A stretch of 64,000 nt of DNA, taken from NCBI RefSeq assembly GCF_039645565.1, contig NZ_CP147914.1, positions 1 through 64,000 of the forward strand, given 5' to 3'. The DNA comes from Sulfurimonas sp. HSL1-2. GTDB lineage: Bacteria > Campylobacterota > Campylobacteria > Campylobacterales > Sulfurimonadaceae. Both the position numbers and the translations under genes were made by a program. The stretch's first letter is position 1. The number at the start of each line of letters is the position of its first letter. Of this stretch, positions 45,292-54,461 are shown in pieces. Under the pieces are notes generated by a model. That model had not been told where the DNA came from, did not search any database, and worked only from the letters and a program-made list of their open reading frames with translations.

Positions 45292-46113
45292 TTACGGCAG
45301 GGCTTTAAGGGTTTCGAAGAGTTCGTAGGGGGTGGTGCCGAGCTGGCCGGCGGCATCGCGCATGGTGCTCTGCGGCGTGGCGTCGACGCCTTCGGCTTCG
45401 AGATAGGCAAGCGCCTTCTCCAGGTCGATGTGCCCCGCGTCGGCGAGGGAGGCGATGCTTCTGCGTCCCATGCCGCTGAGCGGCGCCACGCTCTGCTGCA
45501 CCCGGGCCTGCGGGAGCATGGCGTCATAGACCTTCTGGGCAGAGACGCCGTTCTCAATGGCGATCTGCTCCAGGGTCTGCCGGCCGTTTTTCACATGGAA
45601 GCCGGCGTTGCGCAGCCGTTTCATTGCTGTCGGTGTATCGATGCCGCCCTGGGGGGCGAGGGAGGCGACGGTTGCCTCCTCGGCATGGCCGAACGGCGGG
45701 GCGCCCACCTGCCGCTCCCAGTAATCTTTGATGGACGTATTGAGGTTCACGATGCTCTGCATCGGCGGCAGGTGCAGCATGGTGGCGCCGACGAAAAAGA
45801 GGTTGAGCACAAGCGCGGCGAGAAACTCTTTTTTCAGCGGTGTGAGCCGGTGCAGATGGTTCTTGAGGTAGCTCACCAGCGGTTTCCAGTTGTAGTAGAT
45901 GTGCCAGATGCCTGCCGCGAGAAAGAGGAACATCGAGGTGATGTGCAGGTCGGTGTACTGGGTCTTGGTGAGCCCCAGCAGTGTCCAGTCGGTCCAGAAG
46001 GCGATCTTGCCTTTGGGGGTCATGAAGAGCATGATCCCCGTGTAGCTCATCACCAGGAACGACAGTCCCAGGGTCAACGAGACCGTTTTCTTGAGCGAGA
46101 ACTTTTCTTCCAT
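45292..46113 (-). CDS. DUF4405 membrane protein
   Basis: The 273-residue protein has four predicted membrane helices in its first 130 residues. Histidines in LHITSMFLFLAAGIWHIYYNW and NLFFVGATMLHLP could bind b-type haem; DUF4405 resembles cytochrome b561/FdnI-type cores. The C-terminal half is soluble and holds three short helical repeats (MKRLRNAGFHV, LEQIAIENGV, MRDAAGQLGTTPYEL). It is the last gene of the RND pump operon, next to a haem-binding-domain gene, so a redox role coupled to metal handling is inferred. Confidence 0.8.
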   Translation of the reverse strand: MEEKFSLKKTVSLTLGLSFLVMSYTGIMLFMTPKGKIAFWTDWTLLGLTKTQYTDLHITSMFLFLAAGIWHIYYNWKPLVSYLKNHLHRLTPLKKEFLAALVLNLFFVGATMLHLPPMQSIVNLNTSIKDYWERQVGAPPFGHAEEATVASLAPQGGIDTPTAMKRLRNAGFHVKNGRQTLEQIAIENGVSAQKVYDAMLPQARVQQSVAPLSGMGRRSIASLADAGHIDLEKALAYLEAEGVDATPQSTMRDAAGQLGTTPYELFETLKALP

Positions 46114-46135
46114 TCTATCCCCTTTCTCGTGTGGA

Positions 46136-46573
46136 TCAGTGTCGGTGTTTTTCGCTGCCGAACGTCGCCTTCAGACCGGCGATCAGCCGTGCTTTCTCCT
46201 CCGGAGTGAGCCGCGCTTCCGGGTGGGTCGGCAGGTAGACGAGCGGCGGCATCTCGTCCTCTTCGACCTCTTCGGCCGCGTCATCGCCCTCGTTCTTCTT
46301 CTGCACGCCCCAGGCCGAGACGTTGAAATGCTCGCGCCCCTCCTCGACGTCGTGGACGACAAGCCAGGAGACGGGGGCGATATGGCTGTACCACGGCCAG
46401 ACCGTTTCGTTTGAGTGGCAGTCGGCACAGGCGCGATTGAAGAGTGCCTGCGTCTGCGGGCTGTCCCACGCCGGTTCGGCAACGACCGGAGGATTAACGT
46501 GGTTGTGCCCGAAGGGGATGACCTGGATGGCCGTGGCCAAAGCCAGGGCACCGATGAGCAGTTCCGTTTTCAT
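46136..46573 (-). CDS. Haem-binding domain protein, c-type
   Basis: The 145-residue protein has an N-terminal membrane anchor or signal (MKTELLIGALALATAIQV) and a CADCHS haem-attachment motif (CxxCH) near residue 50, followed by NETVWPWYSHIAPVSW. This is the Haem_bd domain. The start at 46573 (ATG) has aaggaa upstream; the preceding TTG is less likely. It lies between the RND pump gene and DUF4405. Confidence 0.86.
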   Translation of the reverse strand: MKTELLIGALALATAIQVIPFGHNHVNPPVVAEPAWDSPQTQALFNRACADCHSNETVWPWYSHIAPVSWLVVHDVEEGREHFNVSAWGVQKKNEGDDAAEEVEEDEMPPLVYLPTHPEARLTPEEKARLIAGLKATFGSEKHRH

Positions 46574-46585
46574 CAACGTTCCTTT

Positions 46586-49500
46586 TCACACAGTATATTG
46601 TAACTCGTTCTTCGCTTCGATCCGCCGGTAGAGGATCGGCAGGATGATCAGGGTGAGCAGGGTCGAGCTGATCAGCCCGGTAATGACGACGATGGCGAGG
46701 GGTTTCTGGATCTCCGAGCCGGGACCGGTGGCATAGAGCATCGGCACCAGGCCGAAGGCGGCGATGAGCGCCGTCATCAGGACCGGGCGGAGGCGCCGTT
46801 TCGCCCCCTCTATGACTGCATCCTCCAGCGGCATCGTTTTGACCAGTTCGTTGAAGTAGCTGACCATGACGACCCCGTTAAGCACGGCGATCCCCAGCAG
46901 GGCGATGAAACCGACCGAGGCGGGGACGGAGAGGTAGTGGCCGCTCGCCATCAGCCCGGCGATCCCGCCCGTCAGCGCCAGCGGAATCATCGCAAAGACG
47001 GCCGCGGCCTGCCGCAGGGAGCGGAAGGTGAAGAAGAGGATCATAAAGATCACGGCCAGGGCGATGGGCACGACGATGGAGAGGCGCGCCATGGTACGCT
47101 GCTGATTTTTGAACTCCCCGCCGTACTCCAGCCGGTACCCTGCCGGGAGGGAGACTTCCTGTTCGATCTGCGCGGCGATCGCCGCCACGAAGGTGGTGAG
47201 GTCGGTCCCGCTGACATTGGTCTGGATGGAGACGAAGCGCTGGGCCCCCTCGTGCTTGATCTCGACGCTCCCTGCCGTGCGCTCGATGTGCGCGATGTTG
47301 GAGAAGGCGATGCGCTCGCCCGCCGGGGTCGTGAGGTAGATCGACGAGAGCGGCAGGTCGTTTTGCGCGTAGTCGCCGCGGATCAGGATGGAGAACTGCT
47401 TCATCCCCTCGTAGATCTTGCCCGCCTCGGCACCCATCACGGCGATGGCGAGGATCTGCGCCGCCTCGTCGAGGTTGAGGCCGTACTTGGTGAGCTGTTT
47501 CTTGTCGAAAACGACCTGCTGGTAGCTCACCCCTTCGTTCTGGCGCATGTAGACGTCTTCGCTCCCCTCGGTCGCCCGCAGAAGGTCGGCGATCTTTGTC
47601 CCCAGGGTATTGAGGGTCTCAAGATCGTCGCCGAAGAGTTTGACGACGACGTCGCCGCGCGCACCCGTCAGCATCTCGGAGGTGCGCATCTCGATGGGCT
47701 GGGTGAAACCGTATTCGATCCCGGTGATCCCTTCAAGCACCGTGCGCATCTGCGCCCGGAGCCAGTCGGGGTCGGGCGTGCGCCACTCGGACTTGGGGTG
47801 CAGCACCAAGAAGGTATCGGTGTCGTTGAGCCCCATGGGGTCGAGGCCGATCTCGTCCGAGCCGCTGCGGGCGATGATGGACTTGATCTCGGGTACCGCC
47901 GCCATGAGCTGCTGCTGGATCTGGGTGCTGAGCATGATCCCCGCCGGGATGTTGATGGCGGGGTCGGACTCGACGCCGATAACGATGTTGCCTTCGTCCA
48001 TCGTCGGCATGAAGGTCTTGCCGACGCTGCCGAACATGTAGACGGAGAGCGGCACAAGCAGTACCAGCAGGGCGTAGATCGGCTTTTCGAACCGGAAGGC
48101 GCGCAGGAGCGTCGGGATGTAGAGGTTCTCGAGCTTGCGCACCAGCCAGGTCGGTTCGTCGTGGGCCTTCTTGATGCTCATCCCGGCAATGACGGGGATG
48201 AGGTAGAGGGCGAAGAGAATGGAGGAGGCGAGGGAGAAGACGATGCTCAGCGCCACCGGGGAGAAGAGTTTGCCCTCCAGCCCCTGCAGCATGAGCAGCG
48301 GCGAGAAGATCGTAATGATGATGACGACGCCCGAGACGATCGGGAGGCTCACCTCCTTGGCTGCCAGGTAGATGAGGCGCGTACGCGGTTCGTGCGCGTA
48401 TTTGGGGTGCCCCAGCCAGGCGACGATGTTCTCGACCATGACGACGGCGGAGTCGACGATCATCCCGATGGCGATGGCGATCCCCCCGAGGCTCATCAGG
48501 TTGGCGCTGATGCCGAAGAGGTGCATCAGGATGAAGGCGCTCAGAATTGCCATCGGCAGGATGAGCGCGACGGTGAGCGCGGAGATGATGTCGCCGAGCA
48601 TCAGCAGCAGAATGACGATGATGAGCACGACGGCTTCCAACAGCGCCTTCTGGACCGTGTTGACGGCTTTACCGACGAGGTCGCTGCGGTCATAGAAGAC
48701 GTTCAGCTTTGTGCCCTCGGGGAGGTTCTTCTCCAGTTCGGCCAGGCGCGTTTTGACGGCGGCAACGGTCCGGGAGGCGTCGGCGCCTTTGAGGCCCAGT
48801 ACCAGCCCCTCGACCGCTTCGCCTTTGCCGTCTTTGGTGACGTAGCCGTAGCGGGTGACGGCACCGACGCTGACATCGGCGACATCGCCGACATAGACGG
48901 TACTTCCCTCGCGCTGGGCGAGGACAAGTTCGCGGATGCTCTCGATGCCGGTCTGTTTCCCCAGTACCCGGACGATGATCGCCTCGTCGCCCTGTTCGAC
49001 CCGCCCGGCGCCGTAGTTGGCGTTGTTGCGTTCGATCACCTCCATGAGCTGGGAGACGGGGATGCCGTAGGCGGAGAGGCGGGCGAAGTCGGGCTTGACG
49101 ATGAAGCTTTTGACCAGGCCGCCCAGGGCGTTGACGTCGGCGACGCCGGGGACGCTGCGCAGGGCCGGACGGATCGTCCAGTCAAGCAGGGTGCGCTTCT
49201 CCATCAGGCTGAGGCTTTCCGATTCGATGGTGAACATCAGGATCTCGCCCAGCGGCGTCGTAATAGGGGCGATCCCCCCGCCGATGTTCTCGGGCAGCTC
49301 GTTCTTGGCAGCGGTAAAACGCTGGTAGACGCGGTCGCGGGCCCAGTAGAGGTCGGTGCCCTCTTCAAAGTCGATCGTGATGTCGGCCAGGGCGTACTTC
49401 GAGATGGAGCGGACCATCGTCTGGTGGGGGATGCCCTGCATCTCCAGCTCGACGGGGATGGTGATCTGCTGCTCCACCTCGCTCGGGGTCATGCCCGGGG

Positions 49501-49657
49501 CCTTGATGATGATCTTCACCTGGGTCGAGGAGACGTCGGGGAAGGCGTCGATGACGAGTTTCCCGTAGGAGAGCACCCCGTAGATGGCGACGGCGGCGGC
49601 CAGCAGGAGGATGATGATGCGCTGCGAGAGCGCAAAACGCAGCAAGGCGTCCATCAT
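46586..49657 (-). CDS. Heavy-metal efflux RND transporter, CzcA/CusA family
   Basis: The 1023-residue inner-membrane proton antiporter has the two-fold RND layout with 12 helices and two large periplasmic loops. Family motifs include DVSSTQVKIIIKAPGMTPSEVEQQIT at the start and the TM4 segment AIAIGMIVDSAVVMVEN. That TM4 signature is Cus-like (AIG..VD) and lacks the DFG aspartate of CzcA. The three methionines of the E. coli CusA site appear replaced (Asn, Glu, Leu in my manual alignment). The substrate metal therefore stays open. Confidence 0.93.
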   Translation of the reverse strand: MMDALLRFALSQRIIILLLAAAVAIYGVLSYGKLVIDAFPDVSSTQVKIIIKAPGMTPSEVEQQITIPVELEMQGIPHQTMVRSISKYALADITIDFEEGTDLYWARDRVYQRFTAAKNELPENIGGGIAPITTPLGEILMFTIESESLSLMEKRTLLDWTIRPALRSVPGVADVNALGGLVKSFIVKPDFARLSAYGIPVSQLMEVIERNNANYGAGRVEQGDEAIIVRVLGKQTGIESIRELVLAQREGSTVYVGDVADVSVGAVTRYGYVTKDGKGEAVEGLVLGLKGADASRTVAAVKTRLAELEKNLPEGTKLNVFYDRSDLVGKAVNTVQKALLEAVVLIIVILLLMLGDIISALTVALILPMAILSAFILMHLFGISANLMSLGGIAIAIGMIVDSAVVMVENIVAWLGHPKYAHEPRTRLIYLAAKEVSLPIVSGVVIIITIFSPLLMLQGLEGKLFSPVALSIVFSLASSILFALYLIPVIAGMSIKKAHDEPTWLVRKLENLYIPTLLRAFRFEKPIYALLVLLVPLSVYMFGSVGKTFMPTMDEGNIVIGVESDPAINIPAGIMLSTQIQQQLMAAVPEIKSIIARSGSDEIGLDPMGLNDTDTFLVLHPKSEWRTPDPDWLRAQMRTVLEGITGIEYGFTQPIEMRTSEMLTGARGDVVVKLFGDDLETLNTLGTKIADLLRATEGSEDVYMRQNEGVSYQQVVFDKKQLTKYGLNLDEAAQILAIAVMGAEAGKIYEGMKQFSILIRGDYAQNDLPLSSIYLTTPAGERIAFSNIAHIERTAGSVEIKHEGAQRFVSIQTNVSGTDLTTFVAAIAAQIEQEVSLPAGYRLEYGGEFKNQQRTMARLSIVVPIALAVIFMILFFTFRSLRQAAAVFAMIPLALTGGIAGLMASGHYLSVPASVGFIALLGIAVLNGVVMVSYFNELVKTMPLEDAVIEGAKRRLRPVLMTALIAAFGLVPMLYATGPGSEIQKPLAIVVITGLISSTLLTLIILPILYRRIEAKNELQYTV

Positions 49658-50700
49658 TCACCCCCGGCGGCAGCGCTGCGCAGGGCCAGGACGGAGGAGG
49701 CGGCAACGCGGTCGTCCGCGTTCAAAGCGCCGGTGACGTAGCAGAAGCCTTCACGGCGCGAAAGTACGGTGACGGCGAGCGGTTCGAAACCGTCGCTGCG
49801 CTGGGCAAAAACGACGCTGCGCCCGTCAAGCTCGGTGACGGAAGCGGCCGGGACCTTCCACGCCTTCGCGGTGCGCGAAAGCGCGATGTTCATACTGGCA
49901 CCGCCCCGTTCGCCGCATTCGCCGCCCTCATGGAGGTCAATGGTACGGGTCTGGGAGACGGGGTCGATCTGCGGCGCCTTGGCGAAGACCGTAAAGGCCT
50001 GTGCCCCCGCGGTCAGTTTCTCGCCCAGGGCGAGGGTATCAGCGGTCTCCCACGGCATATCGATCTCGAAGTGGCACTCGGTCGTGTCGATGAGCTGGGC
50101 CAGGACGGCGCCTTCGGCGACGTAGCCGCCGGTTTGCGTCTCGACGGTGGCGATGCTGCCCGCGGCCGGGGCGGTGATGGTCAGGACCGGGTCGGGTTTA
50201 TGCTGTGAAGCGATTTGCGTGAGCTGTGACGGTTTCAGGCCGTACGCCAGCAGGACGTCGCGCTGGAACGCGGCGGAGGCGTCGAGCTTCTGGCGGCGGT
50301 TGCGGCTCTCGGTGAGCTGTTTTGAAGCGACGACCCCCTTGCTCGCCAGCGGTTCGAGACGCTTGACCTCTTTGTCGTAGTACTCCAGCTCCAGCAGGGT
50401 CGCGATGTACTCGGACTGCATGTCAAGGAGTTTCGGGCTTTTGAGGGTGAAGAGCGTCTGCCCCTTTTTCACGTGGGCAAAGGGTTTGACGGCGATGCGG
50501 GTCACGAACCCCTCCGTGTTGGCACTGACGGTAAAACGCGACGACGGCGGGTAGGTGTAGGTGCCGAGGTAGTTGCCCAGCGGAAGCTGCGTCTGGGCTT
50601 TGGGTGTGCTCAGCGACACCTGCAGGGTGCCGGGGTCGATCCGGTCGGCCGCGGCAAGCGGCAGTATAAGGGTAATGAGCAGGGGCATAATGTATTTCAT
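49654..50700 (-). CDS. RND efflux periplasmic adaptor (CusB/CzcB type)
   Basis: The 348-residue membrane-fusion protein has a signal peptide, a lipoyl/barrel-sandwich split by a helical hairpin (RFTVSANTEGFVTRIAVKPFAHVKKGQTLF, then hairpin 110-190), and a C-terminal beta domain. It connects the inner-membrane pump to the outer-membrane channel. Its stop overlaps the pump start by four bases and its start overlaps the tolC-type stop. Confidence 0.88.
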   Translation of the reverse strand: MKYIMPLLITLILPLAAADRIDPGTLQVSLSTPKAQTQLPLGNYLGTYTYPPSSRFTVSANTEGFVTRIAVKPFAHVKKGQTLFTLKSPKLLDMQSEYIATLLELEYYDKEVKRLEPLASKGVVASKQLTESRNRRQKLDASAAFQRDVLLAYGLKPSQLTQIASQHKPDPVLTITAPAAGSIATVETQTGGYVAEGAVLAQLIDTTECHFEIDMPWETADTLALGEKLTAGAQAFTVFAKAPQIDPVSQTRTIDLHEGGECGERGGASMNIALSRTAKAWKVPAASVTELDGRSVVFAQRSDGFEPLAVTVLSRREGFCYVTGALNADDRVAASSVLALRSAAAGGE

Positions 50701-51890
50701 TTTTTATCCTTGATAGAGGGGGTGATGCCGAGGTCGGCAAAAAGGCCCGCTTCGGCCTTCAGCGCGTCTGCGCGGAGCTGGACACCCTGCATCAGCAGGG
50801 CGAAGAGCATCTTCTGGCTGTCGATGTATTCGAGGTAGCTCGCCTCGGAGCCCATGAAGCGCTCCTCGAGCAGAACGGTTGTCTCGTAGGCTTCGGGAAT
50901 CAGCTCGTCATTGATACGTTCCAGGTTGGCTCTTCGGGTCTGTTGGGCTGCGGTGAAGGCCGTAACCCGTGCGTCAAGTTCGCTGCGCATCGCGCGCAGT
51001 TCGGCGCCGGCGGCGAGGGCATCGCGGTGGGCGGCCTCGCGGTCGTTGGCACGGCGGCTTCCGGGGGCGAGCGGGATGGTGACGTAGAGGTTGGCGCGCT
51101 GGACGTCCATCTCGTCGTCATAACCCGCGGCGAGCGTCACTTCCTGCAGCCAGCTGTTGCGGTAGGAAGCGAGGGCTTTCGCGCTGCCGTGGCGGTTTTC
51201 GAGCTGCCGCAGCAGCGGGGCGTCGGCAAGCAGGGTTTCCGGCGGCAGGGTGATGGTGTCGGGGAGGTCGTTGCACAGCAGGCTTTCCGCCTCCGTCTGC
51301 GCCGTGGCCCGCAGCAGACGGAACGTTTCATTGTAGCGGCTGTTGAGCTCGTCGATCTGCAGGGTCAGGGTCTCGACGTTCAGACGGCTGCGCAGCCAGG
51401 CGCTGCGGTCGAACTCGCCCCCTTCCATCCCGGTGCGGATCAGCGCTTCCATCTGTACGCCGCGGGTTTTGGCGTCTTGGAGCAGCCAGAGCTCCTCCTG
51501 GAGGGTACAGGCGTCGATATAGTAGGTATAGACGCGGTTCTGCAGGCGGGCCGTCTGCAGTGCGCTGCTCAGGCCGGTACCGTTGTCCAGCAGCCGCTCG
51601 AGTCTGCCGGTCCCGGCGGTGCGGAAGGGCTGTTCAACGCTGACGTGGTACTCCATGGCATTCTTAGACACGGACTTGGCGTCGGCGTAGCCCGCCTGCG
51701 CGTTGAGGGAGGGACCGTCGGTCAGCAGTTCGCTGCGCTGCTGCAGCGTGTACGCTTCCGCGGCATACTGCCCGGCGCGGGCCGCGTCGGAGTGTGTGCT
51801 CGCATCGAGAAACGTCTGCAGCGAGACCGGGGCCGCCGAGAGCGACGCGGCGGCACAGAGGGCCAGAAGTCGTAAAGGGATCATTGACAT
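50697..51890 (-). CDS. TolC-family outer-membrane efflux protein
   Basis: The 397-residue protein has a signal peptide (MSMIPLRLLALCAAASLSAAP) and the repeated helical/beta layout of the OEP family. It ends with the long helix pair expected of CusC/CzcC channels. It is the first structural gene of the efflux trio, upstream of adaptor and pump. A second ATG at 51884 is possible; the first has aaaagg nearby. Confidence 0.86.
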   Translation of the reverse strand: MSMIPLRLLALCAAASLSAAPVSLQTFLDASTHSDAARAGQYAAEAYTLQQRSELLTDGPSLNAQAGYADAKSVSKNAMEYHVSVEQPFRTAGTGRLERLLDNGTGLSSALQTARLQNRVYTYYIDACTLQEELWLLQDAKTRGVQMEALIRTGMEGGEFDRSAWLRSRLNVETLTLQIDELNSRYNETFRLLRATAQTEAESLLCNDLPDTITLPPETLLADAPLLRQLENRHGSAKALASYRNSWLQEVTLAAGYDDEMDVQRANLYVTIPLAPGSRRANDREAAHRDALAAGAELRAMRSELDARVTAFTAAQQTRRANLERINDELIPEAYETTVLLEERFMGSEASYLEYIDSQKMLFALLMQGVQLRADALKAEAGLFADLGITPSIKDKK

Positions 51891-51960
51891 TGCCTTTTAT
51901 GCGGGTCGGCACAGGTGCGTGCCTGCCCATGGGAATTTTTGAATAGGGTTGAAAAAAGGT

Positions 51961-52266
51961 TTAGGCTAAAGGGGGCTTGGTAGGGACGGGTGAAATATGG
52001 GAAAGGAGCTGCTGCGGCGCAATGTGGCTGCGGAGGGCAACGGGGCGGTCGGAAGACGGCAGGGGCGCGGCCTCCGGGATGCTCATCAGGGAGTGGATAT
52101 GTTCATGGATCTTGGTGGGCAGATCGAGTGCGCCGGTGTCGCTCTGCGCGAGGCAGAGTTCGTACTGGGTGTCGGTATCCACATCCGCCATGACGTAGTC
52201 GTGGACCACGAAGAAGGAGAAGGCTGACAACAGAACCGAGAGCAGGAGCTGGCGCAGTGTTTTCAT
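51961..52266 (-). CDS. Small secreted or anchored protein upstream of the RND trio
   Basis: No family recognised. The 101-residue product begins MKTLRQLLLSVLLSAFSFF (signal or anchor), then an acidic segment (VMADVDTDTQYELCLAQSD) and a histidine-rich part (KIHEHIHSLMS, RSHIAPQQLLSHIS). It sits between the DUF2202 gene and the tolC-type gene in the same direction. A periplasmic metal-binding accessory is inferred from the histidines and position. The start lacks a clear ribosome site. Confidence 0.6.
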   Translation of the reverse strand: MKTLRQLLLSVLLSAFSFFVVHDYVMADVDTDTQYELCLAQSDTGALDLPTKIHEHIHSLMSIPEAAPLPSSDRPVALRSHIAPQQLLSHISPVPTKPPLA

Positions 52267-52328
52267 TGTGCAGGATTCTAGCCAAACAAGCCTGTCCGAA
52301 ACTGAAGAATTACGCTTAGGCAAAATCT

Positions 52329-53591
52329 TTAGGCGCCGCCTCCGCCACGGGTATCGGGATACTCCTCGGGCGTTTTACAGAACGTCCCGCCGAGGACGCA
52401 GCACCCTTCCGTTACACCGAGGATTTTCAGGGCGCCGTCGAAGGCCCAGTAGTGGTTGTAGCTGGCCTTGCGGAGGCTGGTAAAGGTTGCGACGAGGTCG
52501 TCGGCCTCCGCCGCCGCTGCGAGGGCGATATTGGCGGTAAGGTCATTGACGTCGGTGACCTCGACCATGCAGCCCGCTTCCAGGGCGTCCTGGTCGGTTT
52601 GCGCACCCTTTGCATAGAGTTCGTCATAGAGAGACTGAATACCGGTGTCGGGGAAAATGCCTGCAGCGTATGCCTGGAGCTCCTCCGCGCTGTAGTGCGC
52701 CTCGTCGCCGTCGATGTCGGTGACGTTGATGTCGTAGGTCAGCAGTAGGCTTTCGATGGCGGCCTGGTGCTGGCTTTCGGACATCATCGCGATATTGTAG
52801 AACTCTTTGTGCGGCCAGAGGGCATGCAGCGCAAGGTAGAGCTCCTTGGCCATCTTCTCCTCGTTCCACATAAACGCCAGCGTGCCCCTGAGGGTACTGT
52901 TGAGCTCGGAGAGCTGCGGCGTGCCGTCGCGCTCACTGAGCTGGCGGTTCATCGCATCGGCCTCGGCCTGGGTCATCGTCCGGAGTCCCAGCTCGTTTTT
53001 GACAAGGTAGCGTTCGCGTTTTGTGGCGTTGAACTCTCCGGAGGCATACGCCCCGATCCGCGCGGCGATCTGTGCCTGCAGGCTCTGCATGACTTTCAGT
53101 GTCAGGGTGGAGGGGTCGCTGACATTGTGCTCGACACAGTATTTGTAGAGCTCGTCGCTGATCGCGGCAATGGCGCTGTCGCCGGAGGGCGTCGCATTGA
53201 AGATACGCGTTGTGCTCAGGTTGAAATCGTTCTGCAGCATCGTCGCGATCTGGGCTTTGTGGGCCAGGGAGGTGACGAGGGTGAGTGCGCGTCCCTGCGG
53301 CGTCTGCAGGGTCAGTTCCGGTGCGGCGAGGTCGCCGGCGTCGATCAAGCCGTTGCGGTTGATGTCGATGACACCCCCCCGGCTGGTGACGGGGTAGACC
53401 GGGTCGTTGGCAAAGCGGTAGCGGCCGCCTGAGAGCATCGTCGCCTGCTGTCCCGAGGCGTCGGTGACGAGCGCATAGAGCATCGGGCCGCGTTCGGCGG
53501 TGACGTCGGTCGCGCTGCCGCCGGTGCCGCCGCAGCCGCCGAGCCAGAGGGCCGCCGCGCCGGCGACTATGGAGTAAAAGAGGGGTTTCAT
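52329..53591 (-). CDS. DUF2202 domain lipoprotein (ferritin-like)
   Basis: The 420-residue protein has a lipoprotein signal ending LGGC (Cys near 20) and a C-terminal DUF2202 domain of ferritin-like four-helix type: LAFMWNEEKMAKELYLALH followed by SESQHQAAIESLLLTYDI, with the acidic/histidine ligands expected of a di-metal site. The N-terminal half is unassigned, with an EF-like DINRNGLIDAGDL loop. It starts at 53591 with aaggatt. It leads the minus-strand run into the RND operon, 62 bases before the small histidine-rich gene. Confidence 0.8.
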   Translation of the reverse strand: MKPLFYSIVAGAAALWLGGCGGTGGSATDVTAERGPMLYALVTDASGQQATMLSGGRYRFANDPVYPVTSRGGVIDINRNGLIDAGDLAAPELTLQTPQGRALTLVTSLAHKAQIATMLQNDFNLSTTRIFNATPSGDSAIAAISDELYKYCVEHNVSDPSTLTLKVMQSLQAQIAARIGAYASGEFNATKRERYLVKNELGLRTMTQAEADAMNRQLSERDGTPQLSELNSTLRGTLAFMWNEEKMAKELYLALHALWPHKEFYNIAMMSESQHQAAIESLLLTYDINVTDIDGDEAHYSAEELQAYAAGIFPDTGIQSLYDELYAKGAQTDQDALEAGCMVEVTDVNDLTANIALAAAAEADDLVATFTSLRKASYNHYWAFDGALKILGVTEGCCVLGGTFCKTPEEYPDTRGGGGA

Positions 53592-53654
53592 ACACAATCC
53601 TTGGAAGCTGAAATCGTCGTGCCAGTGTACGCAAAGAGTGTTAGGGGTGTGTTA

Positions 53655-53676
53655 GACGGCGCATCAGCGCGCCGTC
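53655..53676 (-). terminator. Hairpin at the end of the metal-uptake operon
   Basis: GACGGCGC (53655-53662) and GCGCCGTC (53669-53676) form a perfect 8-bp stem whose 6-base loop contains the stop codon of the last operon gene. There is no T tract, so it may stabilise the 3' end or end transcription together with Rho. Confidence 0.4.
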
Positions 53677-54461
53677 TCCCAGGCGACGAAGGCCCAGTTG
53701 AAGGGACGGGGGTGGCGGTTGGATTTGGCGACGACCTTGTCGTAGTAGTGGTACGCCTTTTCCTCCTCGTCGCCGGTGAGGCTGCCGAGGCTCCAGCGCA
53801 GGGAGGTGACGAAGGCGTCGGCGCTGCCGCTGTTGATGCTGCCCTGTTCGGTCTCGATGTAGTCGACGCGCGGCAGCAGCCCTTTTTGGTAGAGGATCAG
53901 CGGGATATACCAGAAGTCGGGCTTCGGGGTGATCTGCCTGTTGATGAACTCGAGGATCTCCAGGTCGACGTAGCTGCCCCCGGCCTTGTAGGTGAGGTAG
54001 CAGGCCTTTGCGGCGTGGCGCGTCATCTTCGAGAGGGCCGTTTCGATGTCGCTGACTTCCAGGCTGCGCGACGCGACGGCGATGTCGGCCTCGGGCAGCG
54101 CGCTCCAGTCATCTTCCCAGCTCAGCTGGTAGGTCTCGATGTTGGTGATCCCTTCGCGTTCGGCGTAGAGGCGCAGCTGTTCGAGCATCTGTCCGGCGTA
54201 GTCGACGGCGATCACCTTTTTGACCTTTTTGGCCAGGGCGAGGGCCAGGGTACCCGGCCCGCAGCCGATATCGAGCACGACGTCGTCGGCATCCAGCGCC
54301 ATCTTCGAGAGAAAGGTGTCGACGTAGGGACTGTTGACCATGCGCGGTGCCATGTCCGCGGCCTTGGCGTTCCATTCGTCGGCGCTTTTGCCTTTGAAGT
54401 CGGTGGCGAGCTTGTGGGCCTTGTACATGGTGGCAAAATCAATGGGTTCGAGAAACATCAT
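53664..54461 (-). CDS. Class I SAM-dependent methyltransferase 1
   Basis: The 265-residue protein has the SAM-binding motif VVLDIGCGPGTLALALA (about 62-78), motif II VIAVDYAGQML and post-motifs. The early MMFLEPIDFATMYKAHKLATDFKGKSADEW segment is typical of small-molecule methyltransferases. It starts after aaggag and overlaps the upstream binding-protein gene by 23 bases. It is the last gene of the operon. The substrate is unknown; modification of an imported chelator or precursor is inferred from context. Confidence 0.85.
   Translation of the reverse strand: MMFLEPIDFATMYKAHKLATDFKGKSADEWNAKAADMAPRMVNSPYVDTFLSKMALDADDVVLDIGCGPGTLALALAKKVKKVIAVDYAGQMLEQLRLYAEREGITNIETYQLSWEDDWSALPEADIAVASRSLEVSDIETALSKMTRHAAKACYLTYKAGGSYVDLEILEFINRQITPKPDFWYIPLILYQKGLLPRVDYIETEQGSINSGSADAFVTSLRWSLGSLTGDEEEKAYHYYDKVVAKSNRHPRPFNWAFVAWETAR

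Noticed and set aside
46937..49741. 934-codon open frame on the plus strand
   Set aside because: It mirrors the RND pump gene and shows only low-complexity charged sequence; no start signal or motif supports it.
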